Positions 44,308-53,136 of a stretch of 64,000 bases of DNA are shown piece after piece. The stretch is from Holdemania sp. Marseille-P2844. Its GTDB lineage: Bacteria; Bacillota_I; Bacilli_A; Erysipelotrichales; Erysipelotrichaceae. A program made the position numbers and the translations under genes. The notes below the pieces were generated by a model, which was not told where the DNA came from, searched no databases, and saw only the letters and a program-made list of their open reading frames with translations. Location of the stretch: positions 219,399 through 283,398 of the forward strand of contig NZ_LT635451.1 in the NCBI RefSeq assembly GCF_900120005.1. Direction: 5' to 3'. The stretch's first letter is position 1, and the number at the start of each line of letters is the position of its first letter.

Positions 44308-45621
44308 ATGAGTAATACGATGACGCTGATTGGAATTTTAGCCATTCTGGTCTTTTGCTCGAGTTTTTTCTCGGCGACTGAAACGGCGTATTCCAGTATC
44401 AATAAAATAAAATTAAAAAATATGGCTTCGGCCGGCAGCCGCAAGGCGCAGAAAGCGCTGGAGCTGGCGGACGGCTACGACCGGTTGTTATCCACGATTC
44501 TGGTCGGCAACAACGTGGTCAATATTCTGGCTTCGTCGCTGGCGACGGTTTTGTTCGTGCAGAATTTGGGCTTCGGCGACGCCGGAGTCAGTCTGTCGAC
44601 CGCGGTCATGACGGTCGTGATCTTAATTTTCGGCGAGATTTCACCGAAAAGCATTGCGAAGGAAACGCCGGAGAAGTTTGCGATGGCGGTTGCGGGGGTG
44701 ATCGGGTTTATCCAGACGCTCTTAACCCCGATCAACTTCCTGTTCAGCTTGTGGAAGAAGCTGCTTTCGATGTTGTTTAAAGTTGAAAACGACGATTCGA
44801 TGACGCAGGAGGAACTGTTGACCATCGTTGAGGAAGCACAGAACGAAGGGGATCTGGAAGCCCATGAAAGCGACTTGATCTGCGCCGCGATTGAATTCAA
44901 CGATCTGGACGTCAAGGATATCTTAACGCCGCGGGTCGACGTGGTTGCGGTCGATGTTACGGATTCGCTGGATGAGATCGAGCTGATGTTCCGCAACAAC
45001 AATTTCTCGCGTCTGCCGGTCTATGAAAACTCGATCGACAATATCGTCGGAGTCATTCACGAAAAGGATTTCTACAATTTATACTACAACCACATGGGCA
45101 CGTTCAAATCAATTACCCAGACGTTGTTATATACCAGTCCGCACGTCAAGATATCCACGCTGCTCAAACAGCTGCAAAGCTCCAAAACTCATATGGCGGT
45201 CGTGCTGGACGAGTACGGCGGGACCGCCGGCATCATCACGCTGGAAGATATTCTGGAAGAACTGGTCGGTGAAATTTACGATGAACACGATCAGGTCAAG
45301 GAGTATTACAAGGAACTGGATCCGAACACGTATCTGATCGAGTGCGATATGGATCTGGACGATATGTTTGAATTCTTTGGTCTGGAAGATGAGGAAGATT
45401 ACGACTTTATCACCGTCAGCGGCTGGGTTATCCATGAGCTGGAACGGATTCCGAAGGTCGGCGAATCATTCACATATAAAAATCTGGTCGTCACAGTGAC
45501 GCAGACTGACGCCCGTAAGGTGATCGAGGTGAAGGTCAGGGTCCTGCCGCAGGATCAGGATGAAGAAGATGACGATCACAAGCCGAAGAAACAAAACGGC
45601 ATGAAGATGCTTTCGTTCTAA
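44308..45621 (+). CDS. CNNM/CorC (HlyC-like) transporter with CBS pair
   Basis: 437 residues. An N-terminal CNNM transmembrane domain (ATETAYSSINKIKLKNMA, VGNNVVNILASS, VILIFGEISPKSIAKE) is followed by an acidic helix, two CBS domains (ILTPRVDVVAVDV; LLKQLQSSKTHMAVVLDEYGG), and a C-terminal CorC_HlyC domain (YDFITVSGWVI). This family includes Mg2+ exporters such as MpfA. AAAAAGGAGAGAGG precedes the ATG. Its long leader may mean regulation by a metal or nucleotide. Confidence 0.92.
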   Translation: MSNTMTLIGILAILVFCSSFFSATETAYSSINKIKLKNMASAGSRKAQKALELADGYDRLLSTILVGNNVVNILASSLATVLFVQNLGFGDAGVSLSTAVMTVVILIFGEISPKSIAKETPEKFAMAVAGVIGFIQTLLTPINFLFSLWKKLLSMLFKVENDDSMTQEELLTIVEEAQNEGDLEAHESDLICAAIEFNDLDVKDILTPRVDVVAVDVTDSLDEIELMFRNNNFSRLPVYENSIDNIVGVIHEKDFYNLYYNHMGTFKSITQTLLYTSPHVKISTLLKQLQSSKTHMAVVLDEYGGTAGIITLEDILEELVGEIYDEHDQVKEYYKELDPNTYLIECDMDLDDMFEFFGLEDEEDYDFITVSGWVIHELERIPKVGESFTYKNLVVTVTQTDARKVIEVKVRVLPQDQDEEDDDHKPKKQNGMKMLSF

Positions 45622-45645
45622 AATCAGGAATCAAGGAAAATGATC

Positions 45646-45672
45646 AACGCCGGCGGTAGCCGGCGTTTTCTT
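45646..45672 (+). terminator. Terminator after CNNM gene
   Basis: AACGCCGGC / GCCGGCGTT, GGTA loop, TTTTCTT. Confidence 0.92.
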
Positions 45673-45802
45673 GATGGGAACGCAGTGAATCCGGATTGGG
45701 CAGAAAGGAAAACGATCCGGCCGGAAAAGGAAATTCAGCTAGAACTTGCGGTCAGGCACAAACGGGCTTAAAATGAAACCAGGAAAACAAGGAGGATCCG
45801 TT

Positions 45803-46756
45803 ATGAAAATAATTTTGGATTTGGATACCGGCATCGACGACGCGCTGGCGCTGAGTTATGCGCTGGGCGATCCGGCAGCGGAGGTGATCGGCGTGACCTG
45901 CACCTATGGCAATGTGTTTCAAAAGCAGGCATTGGAAAATACGGAAACCTTGTTAAAAGCGCTGGGCCGAACCGATATTCCGGTCTATGCAGGACCGGTT
46001 CATCCCCTGACCCAAACCGACTTTGCGCCGACACCGATGTGCCGGGTTGTGCATGGCGAATATGGATTTGGCAAAGCGCTGATTGAACCGGATCCGGATC
46101 TTGTCCGGCCCCGGCCGGCTGTGGAATTTATTCTGGAAGCCGCCCGGCAGTATGGAGCGGAACTGACGCTGTTGACGGCCGGTCCTCTGACGACGCTGGC
46201 GGAGGTGCTGCGCCGGGATCCGGAATTCAAAAACCGGATTGGCCGGGTTGTCTGCATGGCCGGGGCGCTGACGGTGGCCGGAAATGAAACACCGTTTGCG
46301 GAAGCCAATGTGCGTGTCGATCCGGAAGCGGCGGCCGAGGTTTTTGCCAGCGGGCTGCCGTTGGTGCTGGTGGGACTGGACGTGACGCTGAAGACGCTGT
46401 ATGATCAGGCGCATATTGATCATCTGCGCGCCTTGAAGACGCCGGCTTCGGAATTAATCGGCGGGCTGATGCAGTTTTATCTCGACTATTACAAAACTGA
46501 TAAGCGCCGTCTGGCCGGCTGTCCGCTCCACGATCCGCTGGCCGCAGCCGCCGCGCTGCATCCGGATCTGATGACAACGCTGCCGGTCAACCTCAAGGTC
46601 GAGCTGGAAGAGGCCGCCGGACGGGGCCGGACCGTCGCTGATCTGACGCGGCTCAACGACTCACAGAAGGATCATCAGATGGCGATCGACGTTGACGTTC
46701 TGCGCTTTCTGGAGCTGTTTACCCACGCGTTGGAACGATCTTTGGGAAATCGTTAA
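45803..46756 (+). CDS. Nucleoside hydrolase (inosine-uridine preferring type)
   Basis: 317 residues. The Ca2+-binding motif ILDLDTGIDDALAL is at the N-terminus. VMTEANVRVDPEAA-like FAEANVRVDPEAAAEVF and CPLHDPLAAAAAL carry the catalytic and binding Asp/His residues. It cleaves purine or pyrimidine ribonucleosides to base and ribose for salvage. Start ATG 45803 follows AAGGAGG; a longer frame from 45746 lacks family similarity. Single gene unit ended by a perfect hairpin. Confidence 0.92.
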   Translation: MKIILDLDTGIDDALALSYALGDPAAEVIGVTCTYGNVFQKQALENTETLLKALGRTDIPVYAGPVHPLTQTDFAPTPMCRVVHGEYGFGKALIEPDPDLVRPRPAVEFILEAARQYGAELTLLTAGPLTTLAEVLRRDPEFKNRIGRVVCMAGALTVAGNETPFAEANVRVDPEAAAEVFASGLPLVLVGLDVTLKTLYDQAHIDHLRALKTPASELIGGLMQFYLDYYKTDKRRLAGCPLHDPLAAAAALHPDLMTTLPVNLKVELEEAAGRGRTVADLTRLNDSQKDHQMAIDVDVLRFLELFTHALERSLGNR

Positions 46757-46829
46757 TCCGGAATTGGAAACGTGGTGTGAGATCGAAAGGAAGTAAACTT
46801 TGAGTTTCTTTGTATTGAATGTAAATGAA

Positions 46830-46873
46830 ATGAAAGTGATGAAATTCTGCCTTTATCACTTTCATTTTTTGTA
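46830..46873 (+). terminator. Terminator after nucleoside hydrolase
   Basis: Perfect 11-bp stem ATGAAAGTGAT / ATCACTTTCAT followed by TTTTTTG. A TATAAT at 46882-46887 just after it is the likely -10 box of the following amidohydrolase pair. Confidence 0.9.
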
Positions 46874-46916
46874 AAATTTTGTATAATGAACCTATTGAAA
46901 GAAATGAGGGTGAACT

Positions 46917-48062
46917 ATGATTTGTATTAAAAATGGATGGGTGCACGACGCGGTTCATGAAGAACCGTATATTGCGGACATCTTGGCAGACAAGGGCAAA
47001 ATCACGGCGATCGGTCGAAATCTGATCGTGCCGCAGGATTGCGAGATCGTCGACGCGACGGATAAAAATGTTTATCCAGGCTTTGTCGAGGCGCATTGCC
47101 ATATCGGCCTGGATGGCTCCGGGATCGGTTTTGAGGGCGACGACTGCAATGAGATGACAGATATTCTGACGCCGCAGCTGCGCGCGATCGACGGCATCAA
47201 TCCGATGGATCCGACGTTCCGTGAAGCGGCGCTGGCCGGCATCACAACCGTCTGCACCGGACCGGGCAGCGCGAATGTGCTGGGCGGTACGTTTACGGCG
47301 ATCAAGACAGTCGGCAAGCGCGTCGATAAGATGATCGTCAAAAAGGAAGTCGCGATGAAATGCGCGTTTGGCGAGAACCCGAAGCGTTGTTATAAAGATA
47401 AGAATAACTATTCCCGGATGTCGACCGCGTCCAAGCTGCGCGAAATGCTTTTGAAGGCCAGAGAATACGACCGCAAGGTGCTGGCCGCGGGCAGCGATGA
47501 AAGCAAGCTGCCGGCTTACGATATGAAGCTGGAAGCGCTGCGGCCGGTGCTGCATGGCGAGCTGCCGCTGAAGGCCCACGCGCATCAGGCCAACGATATT
47601 TTCACGGCGCTGCGGATCGCGCAGGAATTCAATGTGAAGATCACGCTGGAACATGTAACGGAAGGGCATCTGATTGTCGACGAGCTGAAGGACGAACCGG
47701 TGCCGATGGCGGTCGGACCGTCGTTGACCCATGCGAGCAAATTTGAGCTGCGCAACAAAACGTTTGAAACTCCGGGAATACTGGCGAACGCCGGCTGCCA
47801 GGTTTCAATTATCACCGATTCGCCGGTAATTCCGCAGCAGTATCTGCCGCTGTGCGCCGGTCTGGCGATCAAATCCGGCATGAAGGAGTGGGATGCGTTA
47901 AAAGCGATCACAATCAACGCCGCCAAGCATATCGGCATTGAGGATCGCGTCGGTTCGCTGGAAATCGGCAAGGATGCGGACATTCTGGTCATGGAAGGCA
48001 GTTGCTTTGAGGTTTCGGCACAGCCGGAAATCGTCATCATCGACGGAAAGGTCGTGGCGTAA
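46917..48062 (+). CDS. Amidohydrolase family protein (first of tandem pair)
   Basis: 381 residues, metal-dependent amidohydrolase TIM barrel. Metal motif EAHCHIG (about 60), a Gly-rich TGPGSANVLGG loop, a Lys (VAMKCAFGENPKRC) that could be the carbamylated ligand, KAHAHQANDI, LEHVTEGH, and Asp in SIITDSPVIP. Resembles imidazolonepropionase/dihydroorotase-like deacetylases; substrate unknown. Three bases separate it from its paralog, so both are surely co-transcribed. The two are clearly more than half identical by eye, with all motifs conserved in both. Confidence 0.88.
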   Translation: MICIKNGWVHDAVHEEPYIADILADKGKITAIGRNLIVPQDCEIVDATDKNVYPGFVEAHCHIGLDGSGIGFEGDDCNEMTDILTPQLRAIDGINPMDPTFREAALAGITTVCTGPGSANVLGGTFTAIKTVGKRVDKMIVKKEVAMKCAFGENPKRCYKDKNNYSRMSTASKLREMLLKAREYDRKVLAAGSDESKLPAYDMKLEALRPVLHGELPLKAHAHQANDIFTALRIAQEFNVKITLEHVTEGHLIVDELKDEPVPMAVGPSLTHASKFELRNKTFETPGILANAGCQVSIITDSPVIPQQYLPLCAGLAIKSGMKEWDALKAITINAAKHIGIEDRVGSLEIGKDADILVMEGSCFEVSAQPEIVIIDGKVVA

Positions 48063-48065
48063 GAC

Positions 48066-49211
48066 ATGCGGTTAGTTCAAAATGGACTGGTTACCACGAT
48101 GGCTGGCGAAGGTCCGGTCATTGCGGATATCTTAATTGATAATGGAAAAATCGCGGCGATCGGGGAACACCTAACAGTTCCGGAAGGCTGCGAGATCATC
48201 GACGCGACAGGCCTGCAGGTGTACCCTGGGTTTATCGACTGCCATTGCCACATCGGTTTGTATGAAGACGGAATCGGCTTCGAGGGCAACGACACCAACG
48301 AATCGACCGATCCGATCACGCCGCAGCTGCGCGGGATTGACGCGATCAATCCGTTCGATCCTTCGTTTAAGGAGGCGGCCGCAGCCGGCGTCACGACAAT
48401 CGGCACCGGGCCGGGCAGCGCGAATGTGGTCGGCGGGACGTTTGCGGCTGTGAAGACCGTCGGCACCTGCGTCGACGAGATGATCGTCAAGGAAGCTGTC
48501 GCGATGAAGTGCGCTTTCGGCGAAAATCCGAAGCGCTGCTACCAGGGCAAAAACAACAACACCCGGATGGCGACGGCGGCGAAGCTGCGCGAGCTGTTGT
48601 TTAAAGCGAACGAATATTCAATGAAACTCAGCGAGGCCCGTCAGGATCCGAGCAAACGCCCGGCTTTCGACATGAAGCTGGACGCGATGCTGCCGGTCGT
48701 GCGCAAACAGCTGCCGCTCAAAGCGCACGCTCACCGGGCAGACGATATCTGCACGGCAATCCGGATCGCGAAGGAATTCGATTTGAAGCTGACGCTGGAA
48801 CATGTGACAGAAGGTCAGTTCATCCTGCCGCAGCTGCAGGCGGCCAACGTACCGCTGGCTGTCGGGCCAAACCTGCACGCCAACAGCAAGTTTGAAATCC
48901 GCAACATGACGTTTACGACTCCGGGCGTTTTAAGCAAGGCCGGGCTGCAGGTTTCGATCGTGACGGACGCCCCGATCGTGCCGCTAAAATATCTGGCGAT
49001 GTCGGCGGGACTGGCGGTTAAATCCGGGATGGATCACACCGAAGCGCTGAAAGCGATCACGATCAATCCGGCGAAGCATCTGGGCATCGCCGACCGGGTG
49101 GGTTCGTTAGAGGTCGGCAAGGACGCGGATATCGTCATCACCGACGGCGATCCGCTGGCAATGTTCACGACGGTCCGCACGGTTCTGATCAACGGCGAGA
49201 TCGTTGCCTAA
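48066..49211 (+). CDS. Amidohydrolase family protein (second of tandem pair)
   Basis: 381 residues, the same length and same metal motifs as the preceding gene (DCHCHIG, VAMKCAFGENPKRCY, KAHAHRADDI, LEHVTEGQ, SIVTDAPIVP). A recent-looking tandem duplication in which the copies have diverged at many surface positions but at no catalytic one. The copies may act on related substrates or form a heteromer; neither can be decided from sequence. No own ribosome site beyond GTGGCGTAAGAC is evident, so translation may be coupled to the first gene. Confidence 0.88.
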   Translation: MRLVQNGLVTTMAGEGPVIADILIDNGKIAAIGEHLTVPEGCEIIDATGLQVYPGFIDCHCHIGLYEDGIGFEGNDTNESTDPITPQLRGIDAINPFDPSFKEAAAAGVTTIGTGPGSANVVGGTFAAVKTVGTCVDEMIVKEAVAMKCAFGENPKRCYQGKNNNTRMATAAKLRELLFKANEYSMKLSEARQDPSKRPAFDMKLDAMLPVVRKQLPLKAHAHRADDICTAIRIAKEFDLKLTLEHVTEGQFILPQLQAANVPLAVGPNLHANSKFEIRNMTFTTPGVLSKAGLQVSIVTDAPIVPLKYLAMSAGLAVKSGMDHTEALKAITINPAKHLGIADRVGSLEVGKDADIVITDGDPLAMFTTVRTVLINGEIVA

Positions 49212-49224
49212 AACAGAATCAAGA

Positions 49225-49262
49225 AATCCTGACTGCTTTGATTAAAGCTTCAGGATTTTTTA
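49225..49262 (+). terminator. Terminator of amidohydrolase pair
   Basis: AATCCTGA / TCAGGATT with inner GCTTT / AAAGC, then TTTTTT. Confidence 0.92.
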
Positions 49263-49388
49263 CATTTGAGGGAAGTGCAGGGCTTCGCGCCGGCGGAATT
49301 TTATGATATAGTGAAAAGCAGAGTTGCGGTTGAATGACCCTGTCCTAAGGACAGACGGGCAAAACCTGTGAAGCAAGGAGCGAAGTCT

Positions 49389-50228
49389 ATGATCCGAATG
49401 TTAGCGTCTGATATTGACCATACTTTATTTTCTCATCAAACCTACGCGATTCCTGAGGTGAATCTGAAGGCGGCGGATACGCTGCGCAGTCAGGGCGTCG
49501 AACTGGTTCTCGCGACGGCGCGGATTTATGCCGGGGTGCGTAAGCTGGAAGCGCAGTTGGATATGCGGGAAAAAGGCGGAATGATCATTGCCTCCGCCGG
49601 GGCGGAGCTGATCGACTGCCGCCGCGGTATCCGCACGGTGCTGCACAGCTTAACCCTCGAGCAAATAAAAACGCTGAAGCAGTTTTCCGACGCGCATCCA
49701 GGCGTGACGCTGGCGGTGCAGCAGGAAGATCTGATGGTCGCCGACGGCTACGATGCTTCATTAGACAGCGACCGCACTGTCGTCGGAATTGATTTTCTCG
49801 TCGTCGGTTCCGATTTCTTTTCCTACATGACAAAACCGGCGTGTATGGCGGGATTGACCGGCGATCCGCAGCAGCTGGATGACATTGAATTCCAGGCCCG
49901 CGCCGTCCTGAAGGATGTGACCCTGACGCGCTCCGGCCCGGGGTTTCTCGACGTTACACCGCAAGGCGTGCACAAGGCGCTGGCGCTGAAGCAGCTGTGC
50001 GGTCGTCACGGTATTCCGCTGCAGGCGCTGGCGGCGATCGGCGATGGCAACAACGATCGGGAAATGTTGGCGGAAGCCGGCTTGTCGTTTGCGCCGTCCA
50101 ATGCCGTGGAGGCGGTTAAAAAACAGGTCGATCACGTATTGGGGAGCTGCGAGGAAGGCGCGTTCGCTCAGGCCGTGGCGATGATTTTAGAACGGAACGA
50201 AAAGGAGCGCGCGCATGGAACGGTATAG
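49389..50228 (+). CDS. Cof-type HAD phosphatase
   Basis: 279 residues. Motif I LASDIDHTLF (Asp nucleophile), motif II VLATARIY, a C2B-type cap, and motif IV GDGNNDREMLAEAG. Members dephosphorylate sugar phosphates, pyridoxal phosphate or FMN. ATG 49389 sits 8 bp after AAGGAG; an earlier in-frame GTG at 49368 is rejected. An extended -10 TGATATAGT lies at 49304-49312, and a small CTGTCC/GGACAG hairpin is in the leader. The 3' end overlaps the next small gene by 14 bp. Confidence 0.88.
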   Translation: MIRMLASDIDHTLFSHQTYAIPEVNLKAADTLRSQGVELVLATARIYAGVRKLEAQLDMREKGGMIIASAGAELIDCRRGIRTVLHSLTLEQIKTLKQFSDAHPGVTLAVQQEDLMVADGYDASLDSDRTVVGIDFLVVGSDFFSYMTKPACMAGLTGDPQQLDDIEFQARAVLKDVTLTRSGPGFLDVTPQGVHKALALKQLCGRHGIPLQALAAIGDGNNDREMLAEAGLSFAPSNAVEAVKKQVDHVLGSCEEGAFAQAVAMILERNEKERAHGTV

Positions 50229-50424
50229 TGCGATCAAACAACTGGCCGTGACCAGCGCGGAACTGATCGAACAGGTTCAGTTTGACGATCACCAGGGCAA
50301 ACCGGAGAAAATCGAACCGCTGCTGGCGCAGATCATCACGCTGGCGCTGGCGGCGTCCGCCGACCCGGAAGCCTTAAAAACAAGCTTGTTTCAGAAAGAA
50401 AAGACGGAAAAAGGAGAAAAATAG
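50215..50424 (+). CDS. Small hypothetical protein, 69 aa
   Basis: No family recognised. A helical, Lys/Glu-rich tailed protein (PLLAQIITLALAASADPEALK in the middle). The case for a real gene is AAAAGGAG seven bases before the ATG, a 14-bp overlap with the HAD gene and a terminator directly at its end. Probably translationally linked to the phosphatase. Confidence 0.65.
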   Translation: MERYSAIKQLAVTSAELIEQVQFDDHQGKPEKIEPLLAQIITLALAASADPEALKTSLFQKEKTEKGEK

Positions 50425-50444
50425 GAAAAAATCTCCTTTTTTTC
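50408..50444 (+). terminator. Terminator after HAD/small-protein pair
   Basis: AAAAGGAGA / TCTCCTTTT arms; the 5' arm overlaps the last codons of the small gene; T-rich tail. Confidence 0.8.
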
Positions 50445-50547
50445 GTATTTGAGGCAGGCAAAATCGAATTTTCAGCGAATATTGTAAGTGAGCGGTCTGA
50501 CTGAACCGGTCATGTTTCTCATAGGCTGATACCAGAGGTGAAGCCAA

Positions 50548-51033
50548 ATGAAAAAAAGTTCGATTGTAACCATGATGGCCGTCTTGTTGTCGCTGGGCTT
50601 CTGCGTTCTGTATTTCGGATTGTTTGCGCGGATCAGTGAAACAAGCTCGGCGCCCGAGGATTCGCTGGAGGTCACCGTCACGCCCGGCACGCAGCCGGAA
50701 TCGGCGGCGCCGGTGATTTCCGACGATCAGGGATCATCGTCGCTGAGCTGGATTCAGGCCGGGGTGTTCGCGCAGGAAAGCTCCGTGCGTGAGCTGACAG
50801 CGTTTTTAGAACAGGACGGATTTACGCCCGTGACCTATACGCGCGGTGAATACCAGATCGTCGCCGTCGGCGTCAGTCTCGATCCGGAAGTCACCCGCCA
50901 GTGCCGCCAGCGGATGATCGATCTGGATTACGAATGGATGGAACGCGCCTGTTCGCTCAACGAAACTCAACGGCAGCAGCTAAGCCAAGGTCAGACCGCA
51001 TCGGTATTGGAGGGATGTACATCACAACCGTAA
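50548..51033 (+). CDS. Membrane-anchored SPOR-like protein
   Basis: 161 residues. One N-terminal TM helix (about 5-27), a Ser/Pro/Glu-rich extracellular linker, then WIQAGVFAQESSVRELTAFLEQDG and YQIVAVGVSLDPEV, matching the beta-alpha-beta pattern of SPOR domains that bind denuded septal glycan. Located directly before radC-mreCD-minCD, consistent with a division or shape role. Ribosome site GAGGTGAAG. The domain call rests on pattern only. Confidence 0.7.
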   Translation: MKKSSIVTMMAVLLSLGFCVLYFGLFARISETSSAPEDSLEVTVTPGTQPESAAPVISDDQGSSSLSWIQAGVFAQESSVRELTAFLEQDGFTPVTYTRGEYQIVAVGVSLDPEVTRQCRQRMIDLDYEWMERACSLNETQRQQLSQGQTASVLEGCTSQP

Positions 51034-51701
51034 GAGAAATGCCCTGTGAGGAACGGCCGCGCGAAAAAGCGCTGCAGCAGGGAATTGAACACTGTTCCAA
51101 CAAGGAAATTCTGGCGCTGATTTTACGCAGCGGCGTGCCGGGAGCGTCCAGTCTGATGATCGCCGACCAGCTGCTTCAGCGCAGTCAGGGCGTCAGCGGT
51201 CTGTCCCGGCTGACGCTCAAAGAGCTGACGCAGATCAAAGGCATCAGCCAGGTCCGCGGTCTGGAGATTTTAGCGTGTTTTGAGCTGGCGCGGCGGATCA
51301 GCGAGGAACAAACCCGCGATATCGACGTCGTTTCCAATCCGGAGGCGCTGATGGCCTGGCTGGGACGGGAAATCGGCGGCAAGCAGCAGGAGCACTTTTT
51401 AGCGATCTATCTCGACGCGAAAAACCACATTTTAGAGCACCGGCTGTTGTTCAAAGGTACGCTGGACGCCAGCATCGTCCATCCCCGCGAGGTGTTTAAG
51501 GAAGCGCTGCTGGCCTCGGCCTGCCGTGTGTTGGTTGTACACAATCACCCGTCGCAGGATCTGACCCCAAGCATGGCCGACCGGATCATTACCCAGCGCT
51601 TAAAAGAAACCGGCGAGCTGATCGGAATCGAGCTGCTGGATCATTTAATCGTCGGAACCACGCAGTATTTCAGCTTCCGCGCCCATGGATTATTAGATTG
51701 A
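51015..51701 (+). CDS. radC: RadC family (UPF0758) JAMM protein
   Basis: 228 residues. The N-terminal helix-hairpin-helix region LTLKELTQIKGISQVRGLEIL is followed by the JAMM/MPN metal site HNHPSQDLTPSMAD. Function in the cell is unsettled despite the name. The start is uncertain: ATG 51015 sits almost on its GGAGGG, and ATG 51039 (MPCEERPREK) has no ribosome site; 51015 fits relatives best. It overlaps the SPOR-like gene by 19 bp. radC-mre-min is a conserved Firmicute order. Confidence 0.92.
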   Translation: MYITTVREMPCEERPREKALQQGIEHCSNKEILALILRSGVPGASSLMIADQLLQRSQGVSGLSRLTLKELTQIKGISQVRGLEILACFELARRISEEQTRDIDVVSNPEALMAWLGREIGGKQQEHFLAIYLDAKNHILEHRLLFKGTLDASIVHPREVFKEALLASACRVLVVHNHPSQDLTPSMADRIITQRLKETGELIGIELLDHLIVGTTQYFSFRAHGLLD

Positions 51702-51726
51702 AGTTCGGGGGCAATCACCGTATAAT
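51698..51726 (+). promoter_or_regulatory. Promoter of mreCD-minCD
   Basis: TTGAAG-17 bp-TATAAT beginning at the radC stop codon; transcription start would be only about 10 nt before mreC. Confidence 0.8.
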
Positions 51727-51742
51727 AGACGCAGGTGATAAA

Positions 51743-52591
51743 ATGAAACTGAATCGTTTTCAAAAAATACTGCTTTGGCTGATTGGCATTTCGCTGTCCT
51801 TGTCGTTAATTTTAAACGTCGTCAGCGTAACGACCCCGTTCAGTGAAATCAGCCGGCAGGGGTATAACGTCTTTTCCATGCTTAAATATTCGTTGATTGA
51901 TTATCCGGTCACGACGGTGACGGATTTCTTTACCTCATTCTCACGGCTGTGGCAGGTCCGTCAGGAAAACGACCTGCTTCGCACCCAGGTCGATCAGATC
52001 TCTTCGCTGCAGGGGCAGCTGGCGGAAGCCGAGCGGCAGATCGAGGAGCTGAAACAGATCGCGGACTTGAAAACGATCGTTTCGGATTACGATCTGATTC
52101 CCTCGACCGTGCTTTCGCGCACTCAGGAAGCCTGGAACAACCTGTTGACGATCGACGTCGGCAGCGCCGACGGGGTCGGGCTAAACTATGCCGTGATCAC
52201 GCCGAAGGGATTGGTCGGCAAGGTAACGAAGGTTAACGAACACACTTCGACGGTGAAGCTGATCACTGCGGAAGACGGTCTGAATAAGGTGTCTGTAAAG
52301 ATTGAGATCGACGAAGGGAAAACGGTCGATGCCATTTTGGTGAAATATGACAGCAACGAACAGGCTTTTGTGATGCAGCTGTTGACTTCCGGCGCGACCG
52401 TTACGGAAGAGATGCGCGTCGTAACCAGCGGTATGGGCGGCGTCTTTCCTTCCGGCTTGCTTGTCGGCACGGTCAGTAAGGTCGAGGAGCTGAGCAATGC
52501 GGTCGGCATGAATATTTACGTCCGGCCGGCTGCGGATTTTCAATCGTTTAACTATGTCTGCGTCGTCCGCCGCCAGGGGGCTTCGCAATGA
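51743..52591 (+). CDS. mreC: Rod shape-determining protein MreC
   Basis: 282 residues. N-terminal TM helix (ILLWLIGISLSLSLILNVV), a coiled coil (about 70-105, QENDLLRTQVDQISSLQGQL and EAERQIEELKQ), then the beta-domain with NNLLTIDVGSADGVGLNYAVITPKGLVGKV, a strong MreC signature. It scaffolds lateral wall synthesis outside the membrane. Start ATG 51743 (AGGTG) is chosen over the longer frame in radC. Overlaps mreD by 4 bp. mreB is not adjacent in this window. Confidence 0.95.
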   Translation: MKLNRFQKILLWLIGISLSLSLILNVVSVTTPFSEISRQGYNVFSMLKYSLIDYPVTTVTDFFTSFSRLWQVRQENDLLRTQVDQISSLQGQLAEAERQIEELKQIADLKTIVSDYDLIPSTVLSRTQEAWNNLLTIDVGSADGVGLNYAVITPKGLVGKVTKVNEHTSTVKLITAEDGLNKVSVKIEIDEGKTVDAILVKYDSNEQAFVMQLLTSGATVTEEMRVVTSGMGGVFPSGLLVGTVSKVEELSNAVGMNIYVRPAADFQSFNYVCVVRRQGASQ

Positions 52592-53136
52592 TTTACGAAG
52601 CGGCTTTCATCGGAATTTGCTTAGTTGCCGACATGATCCTCACGGCGCTGTTCCCATTTGATTTCGCGTTGATTCATTCAGTTTTTATTCCGTGCATGGG
52701 CTTTTGTGCGCTGATGCTGACGGTGCGGCAGAAAAATCTTCTGGATTCGCTGTTCATGGCGTTTGTGGCAGGGATGGTTTTTGATTTTCTCAACGCCGAT
52801 CACTTCATGCTCAGCTCGCTGGTGTGCATGGCGTGCGCGTTTCTGATTCATATTTGGAGCAAGCATATCAGTTCTTCGTTATTAGAGCTGATGATTCTCT
52901 TACTTTCGATCATTTTCGTCAAAGAGCTTCTGATATACTTCTATATGACCGCAAGCAATCTGTCGGCGATGTCGCTGATGACATGGCTGAGCAAGCGTCT
53001 GGTAACGACGCTTGTCGGCAATCTGGCGCCGATCCTGCTTGTGATCTGGATGAATGATCAGCGGCAGACCCTGCAGATTCGGCGGGAGTCAATCCGCAGA
53101 AAAGGGGAGAAGCTCAGATGGGAACAGTTAAAATAA
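52588..53136 (+). CDS. mreD: Rod shape-determining protein MreD
   Basis: 182 residues, five to six hydrophobic helices, low sequence conservation as usual for MreD. Features: FPFDFALIHSVFIPCMGFCALM and the GMVFDFLNADHFMLSSLVCM segment, equivalent to the G-x-x-x-D region of MreD. Position between mreC (4-bp overlap) and minC (19-bp overlap) is the main support. Confidence 0.9.
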   Translation: MIYEAAFIGICLVADMILTALFPFDFALIHSVFIPCMGFCALMLTVRQKNLLDSLFMAFVAGMVFDFLNADHFMLSSLVCMACAFLIHIWSKHISSSLLELMILLLSIIFVKELLIYFYMTASNLSAMSLMTWLSKRLVTTLVGNLAPILLVIWMNDQRQTLQIRRESIRRKGEKLRWEQLK

